Part shown: in pieces, positions 4,791-7,810 of the stretch
How the letters are laid out: each line of letters starts with the position of its first letter
Numbering within the stretch: position 1 is the stretch's first letter
DNA from: CAWEZN01 sp964498015
GTDB taxonomy: Bacteria; Zixibacteria; MSB-5A5; GN15; PGXB01
Direction: 5' to 3'
Assembly: GCA_964498015.1 (NCBI GenBank)
Contig: CAZCFT010000102.1
Coordinates: 1-7,810, forward strand
DNA length: 7,810 nt
Program-made: the position numbers and the translations under genes
Notes under the pieces: generated by a model
Told to the model about the DNA's origin: nothing
Seen by the model: the letters and a program-made list of their open reading frames with translations, nothing else
Database searches by the model: none

Positions 4791-6478
4791 GACCGACCCA
4801 ATCCTTTCAGCGATTTTGTTTCTGAATGACATGAGGCGCACTCGACATCAAGCGGCTTGTAGATCACCCATTGGGCATTGCTATTGGACTTAGACAAATG
4901 GCATTTCTTACAAGGCACATGTTTGTGCGCTCCTTCGAGTCTGTAACGCGAATCTCTGTCATGGCTAAAAGTCGATGCTTGCCAACTGCGAGCGGAATGG
5001 CACCTTCCGCAATCGACCGAATTTGTTGGCGGCGATGGAAGTATAGGAGCTTTTGCGAATTGGCCCCGGTGTATGTCGTCGTGGCAATCTTGGCACATTT
5101 TTTTCGCCCCCACAAATATCAGGGTTGCTTTGAGATCATTCGCGTTTTTCCGAGTATGGCATTTCAAGCAGGAAGTCGTTAGATGCTTACCCTCGAGCGC
5201 GAAAGCTGTCAATCCGTGATCAAACGCCACTTGTCGCCATGTTGTCTCAACGTGACATGACTCGCATCCCCTGGCGTCTACGTATTTTTTCAATTCGCCA
5301 TTATGAGGATCCTTATGACAATTCAGGCATTTGGTCGTCGGGAATTCAAACTTGTATTGCTTTCCCTTGTGATTGATTCCTGGTCGCATGTGGCATGCCG
5401 CACAGGAAACGGCCCGATGAGCCCCCTTGAGCGGATAACTGGTCTTATCATGTTGCGCCATTACAAACTGGGCCGGAGCAAATCCTTCGACCGCATGGCA
5501 CTCCTCGCACGCGCCTTTCTTTTCCCGACCTGCAAACTCTTCCTTGTGAAAATCGCTGTGGCAGTCAGTACAGGCGGCGAATTTAAGTCCACCCATTGGT
5601 TTTCGTGCCGGATGGCATTTGTCGCATGTCACGGCCAGATGGCGCCCTTCGAGCCGATAGCCTGTGCGATTATGGTCAAATTTTGCATCCCGCAGAACTT
5701 TCCATCCCTCTGCATTGTGGCAACTCTCGCAGATGTTCCCCAGTTTACCTTTATGGATATCATTATGACAATCAAGGCATTGGTTATGACGGATATCCTT
5801 ATATTTCGCAAATTCTTTATCATCACTGCCCCGATTGTCTGTAATCATCGGGTGGCATTTTACACATGGTATCTGTTTGTGTTCTCCAACCAGAACATAC
5901 TGCGCTTTAGTGTGATCAAATTGTAATGCCGGTTTCCATCCCGCCATGCCATGGCAATTGTTGCATAGAGGCGAGAGCTGTCCGCGATGACCATCAATGT
6001 GGCAGGCAGCGCAAGCCGAATCAAGCCCAAAGAAAGTGCGCTTCATATCAATTTTATCTGTCTCCAGAACCACCCGGTCTCTGATATATTTTTCCTGATG
6101 GCAGAGCCGGCAACTCAGCGCGGCATGCTTTCCTTCCAGTCTGTAACCGGTTTGCATATGGTCAAAATGCTCCTGTCCGTTTCCCCAATAAACCAGATCG
6201 TACGTACGACCCTGATGTTCCACATGGCATAGCTGGCATTCGCGATAATCGCTTCGCGAGTGCAGACCCTGATCGGACTGCCTTTCGCGCGCAATCAGGC
6301 GATGGCAGACCAGGCACTTATCGACGACCAGTTTGCTTCCGAAACCGTGGCATTTTGTGCAGTCCTTTACTCCCTCAAGGAAGGCATGAGATTTATGCAG
6401 ATCGCCCGGAGAGAGTTGAGCTCGCAATGGCGTAGCCAGAAGAATTACAGCCAAGATCGTCGGCAGTTCGCGCCGCAT
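4787..6478 (-). CDS. Secreted 20-heme cytochrome c built of tandem modules
   Basis: A 563-residue periplasmic or surface-bound multiheme cytochrome c, a likely wire or charge store for electrons from the membrane. A signal peptide (MRRELPTILAVILLATPLRA, cleavage near 20) explains the chosen start; longer in-frame starts up to 6547 would bury it behind extra residues and overlap the upstream gene. I count 20 CxxCH motifs, from CTKCH (40-44) to CASCH (547-551), about one per 27 residues. They sit in repeats of 76 to 85 residues, patterned CxxCH-W-FDH-x3-Y-x-L-x-G-x-H-CxxCH-CxxCH-x-D-x-H, with the FDH-like element near 105, 187, 267, 342, 419 and 504. The conserved non-CxxCH histidines are candidate distal ligands. 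No transmembrane helix follows the signal peptide. The start lies 34 bases after the cytochrome b stop, without a clear ribosome-binding site. The family resembles the broad cytochrome c3-like group; the exact partner is unknown. Confidence 0.92.
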   Translation of the reverse strand: MRRELPTILAVILLATPLRAQLSPGDLHKSHAFLEGVKDCTKCHGFGSKLVVDKCLVCHRLIARERQSDQGLHSRSDYRECQLCHVEHQGRTYDLVYWGNGQEHFDHMQTGYRLEGKHAALSCRLCHQEKYIRDRVVLETDKIDMKRTFFGLDSACAACHIDGHRGQLSPLCNNCHGMAGWKPALQFDHTKAQYVLVGEHKQIPCVKCHPMITDNRGSDDKEFAKYKDIRHNQCLDCHNDIHKGKLGNICESCHNAEGWKVLRDAKFDHNRTGYRLEGRHLAVTCDKCHPARKPMGGLKFAACTDCHSDFHKEEFAGREKKGACEECHAVEGFAPAQFVMAQHDKTSYPLKGAHRAVSCAACHMRPGINHKGKQYKFEFPTTKCLNCHKDPHNGELKKYVDARGCESCHVETTWRQVAFDHGLTAFALEGKHLTTSCLKCHTRKNANDLKATLIFVGAKKMCQDCHDDIHRGQFAKAPILPSPPTNSVDCGRCHSARSWQASTFSHDRDSRYRLEGAHKHVPCKKCHLSKSNSNAQWVIYKPLDVECASCHSETKSLKGLGRS

Positions 6479-6512
6479 CAGCAGTAAAGCCGGCCATTGC
6501 AACTGTTTTCTA

Positions 6513-7460
6513 TCAATGCACCCAGGCATAACCGGTCCACACTGCAATTCCGATATGAAGGCACATGATAAGATACATAACGATTGCTACCGGTTTATGC
6601 ACGGCGTGCCAATAATGGAAAAAACGCTGCATCCGTGATAAGGTTTGGATGCGACGGTTTAAGAGCGCGCGGCGAAAAGAAATCGCAAAAAGCGCGTTGA
6701 ATTGATTGCTGGGCAGTGGCAAGATGCGGGCCATACTTCTCTTGATCTTATACTTCATTGGCCAACGCATCAAATCGTCCTGGATCAGGCCCATCAAAGC
6801 TCCCAAGCCGCTTCGCCTGACCGTTGTGAAATTCTCGAAGAGGGTATCGACCCTATTCATATCCGTGTCTTTGAGCTGAAACCGCGTCTTCAGCTTCTCT
6901 GTAATGTCTTTGTCAGTCTCGGTTATCTCTTGAAGCGTCAGCTCATTACCCTGAATATTTCGGGGAATCTGCAAGTATAGATAGCGTCCAAAATAGCCGC
7001 TCAGCGCCACTGCGACCATCGACCAAAAGCTAACCGCCACCATCCCCTGTACCTTAAACGACGTGTGCAGAACGACAAATAGCGGCCCGACAATTCCGAG
7101 GTAGATATGAAAATTCAAAAGACTCCTCAGGGAAATCGATCGTCCCATCCGCCGCGACCGCTTCCGAATGGAGTAAACCAACATCAAAATCATCATCGAC
7201 GCTCCGGTGATTCCGTATATGAGCCCCCGGGAACCGGCGGGTCGAAGGGCTCGGTAGTCCGGATGATGAGGGCGTTGTGCGAAGGGAGTCGTATAATACG
7301 AATAGCCATCCGCAAAACACCAGATCAGCAGACCCAGCGATAGCAAATAAAGAAGAATAAAAATCAAGCGGCGTCCGTTGCGCTCTTGGGTGATAATTGT
7401 ACTTTCCTGCTTTACCGAAGTTACCAATGGCAAATTCATCTTGTACAGTACCCTTTCCAT
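6513..7460 (-). CDS. Membrane di-heme cytochrome b (five helices, b561/ferric-reductase-like)
   Basis: A 315-residue integral membrane protein, first gene of the cytochrome operon. Predicted helices are at about 31-50, 79-97, 115-135, 140-163 and 286-308. Positive residues (KRSRRMGR near 100-107 and the basic N-terminus) put the N-terminus and the long 164-285 loop in the cytoplasm, and the C-terminus in the periplasm. Helix 3 carries H118 and H132; helix 5 carries H288 and H302. Both pairs are 14 residues apart, the spacing that holds two stacked b hemes in b561, cytochrome b and ferric-reductase folds. H118-H288 would bind the cytoplasmic-side heme and H132-H302 the periplasmic-side heme, giving a path to the secreted 20-heme protein. 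The cytoplasmic loop has no motif I recognise. The ATG is chosen by a GGAG ten bases upstream, in a hairpin loop; M8 at 7439 is an alternative. Confidence 0.85.
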   Translation of the reverse strand: MERVLYKMNLPLVTSVKQESTIITQERNGRRLIFILLYLLSLGLLIWCFADGYSYYTTPFAQRPHHPDYRALRPAGSRGLIYGITGASMMILMLVYSIRKRSRRMGRSISLRSLLNFHIYLGIVGPLFVVLHTSFKVQGMVAVSFWSMVAVALSGYFGRYLYLQIPRNIQGNELTLQEITETDKDITEKLKTRFQLKDTDMNRVDTLFENFTTVRRSGLGALMGLIQDDLMRWPMKYKIKRSMARILPLPSNQFNALFAISFRRALLNRRIQTLSRMQRFFHYWHAVHKPVAIVMYLIMCLHIGIAVWTGYAWVH

Positions 7461-7463
7461 TTT

Positions 7464-7482
7464 ATGCAGACTCCATCTGCAT
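7464..7482 (-). promoter_or_regulatory. Hairpin presenting the ribosome-binding site of the cytochrome b gene
   Basis: On the minus strand this is ATGCAGATGGAGTCTGCAT: seven-base perfect arms ATGCAGA and TCTGCAT around the loop TGGAG. The loop holds the GGAG Shine-Dalgarno (7471-7474), and the cytochrome b ATG begins three bases after the stem. The same bases encode a possible six-codon upstream frame, M-Q-M-E-S-A, starting at 7482 behind AAGGG and stopping one base before the cytochrome b ATG. The structure is seen directly; any control of translation, or binding of a protein to the DNA dyad, is inference. Confidence 0.5.
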
Positions 7483-7810
7483 CTCTTGTGCCCTTGTATG
7501 CGTCTGGTTGCCGGCGTCTAAGTTTCGCTCACACAGGCGGCTACTTCATTAATCGGTAGGCACAGGTACAAAACTTAAGACCATTTTATTACAGCATTAG
7601 CAGTACAATATTCCTAACTCCTTTATCTTGATTATTTTACAACGAAATCTAAGAAAGGTCTATTTAGTTGTATTATTATACATTTGCGATCACTGTCGGC
7701 ATGTTCCTTAATCATTAGCGCCCAAATCAGACAGTAATTTCCTTCGATTCACATAGAATATACGATATCCACAGTATTTTGAAAGTATTATTTTTCATTG
7801 GCCGACTATG
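7483..7810. other. AT-rich upstream region of the cytochrome operon
   Basis: No gene can be supported in these 328 bases. A perfect minus-strand TATAAT lies at 7675-7680, but its -35 region (near CATGCC) does not fit sigma70, so the operon promoter is not settled. A Shine-Dalgarno-like AAGGAG occurs near 7619-7624 without a usable frame after it. A minus-strand frame enters from the right edge and stops at 7727. It could be the last 27 codons of an upstream gene, but its translation is not diagnostic. Confidence 0.4.

Noticed and set aside
5303..5926. Open frame of 207 codons on the plus strand
   Set aside because: It lies wholly opposite the 20-heme gene, whose regular CxxCH motifs prove the minus-strand frame. 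The antisense frame has no recognisable domain.
4787..6478. DNA-level tandem repeats or CRISPR-like array
   Set aside because: The regularity is at the protein level (heme modules of about 80 residues). Nucleotide repeats are degenerate and no spacer structure exists.
7727..7810. C-terminal end of an upstream minus-strand gene
   Set aside because: A 27-codon open tail is too short and of undiagnostic sequence to claim as a gene; noted only in the region description.

Overview
The window looks like a chromosomal segment of a Gram-negative (diderm), anaerobically respiring bacterium. The signs are signal peptides, many c-type heme motifs, and a beta-barrel-like protein ending in phenylalanine. 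The exact lineage cannot be read from the sequence. The order tRNA-Leu, tig, clpP, clpX is familiar from delta-proteobacteria such as Geobacter, and an uncultured relative of that group or of the FCB/Zixibacteria assemblage would fit; this is inference only. Every gene I can support lies on the minus strand, so transcription runs from high to low coordinates.

The right two thirds (7460 down to 2783) is a compact five-gene electron-transfer operon. In transcription order it encodes a five-helix membrane cytochrome b with two predicted hemes, a secreted cytochrome c with 20 CxxCH motifs, a secreted tetraheme cytochrome c, a 96-residue piece resembling the C-terminal end of an outer-membrane beta-barrel, and a membrane-anchored ferredoxin/flavoprotein with an NAD(P)-binding domain. 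Two junctions are ATGA overlaps and the other two gaps are 34 and 14 bases, so the genes are probably translated together. Read as a circuit, it can carry electrons between cytoplasmic NAD(P)H or ferredoxin and the periplasm: FAD and Fe-S clusters, then two b hemes across the membrane, then up to 24 c hemes. The direction and final partner are not shown by the sequence.

The left third is a protein quality-control cluster: a tRNA-Leu(UAG) gene, trigger factor (tig), the ClpP protease subunit and the start of the ClpX unfoldase, which runs off the left edge. A strong sigma70-type promoter sits in front of the tRNA, and no terminator is visible between the tRNA and clpX.

The points most worth a second look are these. 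The flavoprotein appears circularly permuted: its C-terminal FAD element lies before the Rossmann fold. It also has a His in place of one Cys in its second Fe-S motif. The small cytochrome stops in mid-module and is coupled to a beta-barrel tail, which looks like a deletion junction. ClpP has Asn where the catalytic Asp is expected. The leader of the cytochrome operon presents its ribosome-binding site in a hairpin loop. The two intergenic stretches (2351-2782 and 7483-7810) hold no gene I can support.
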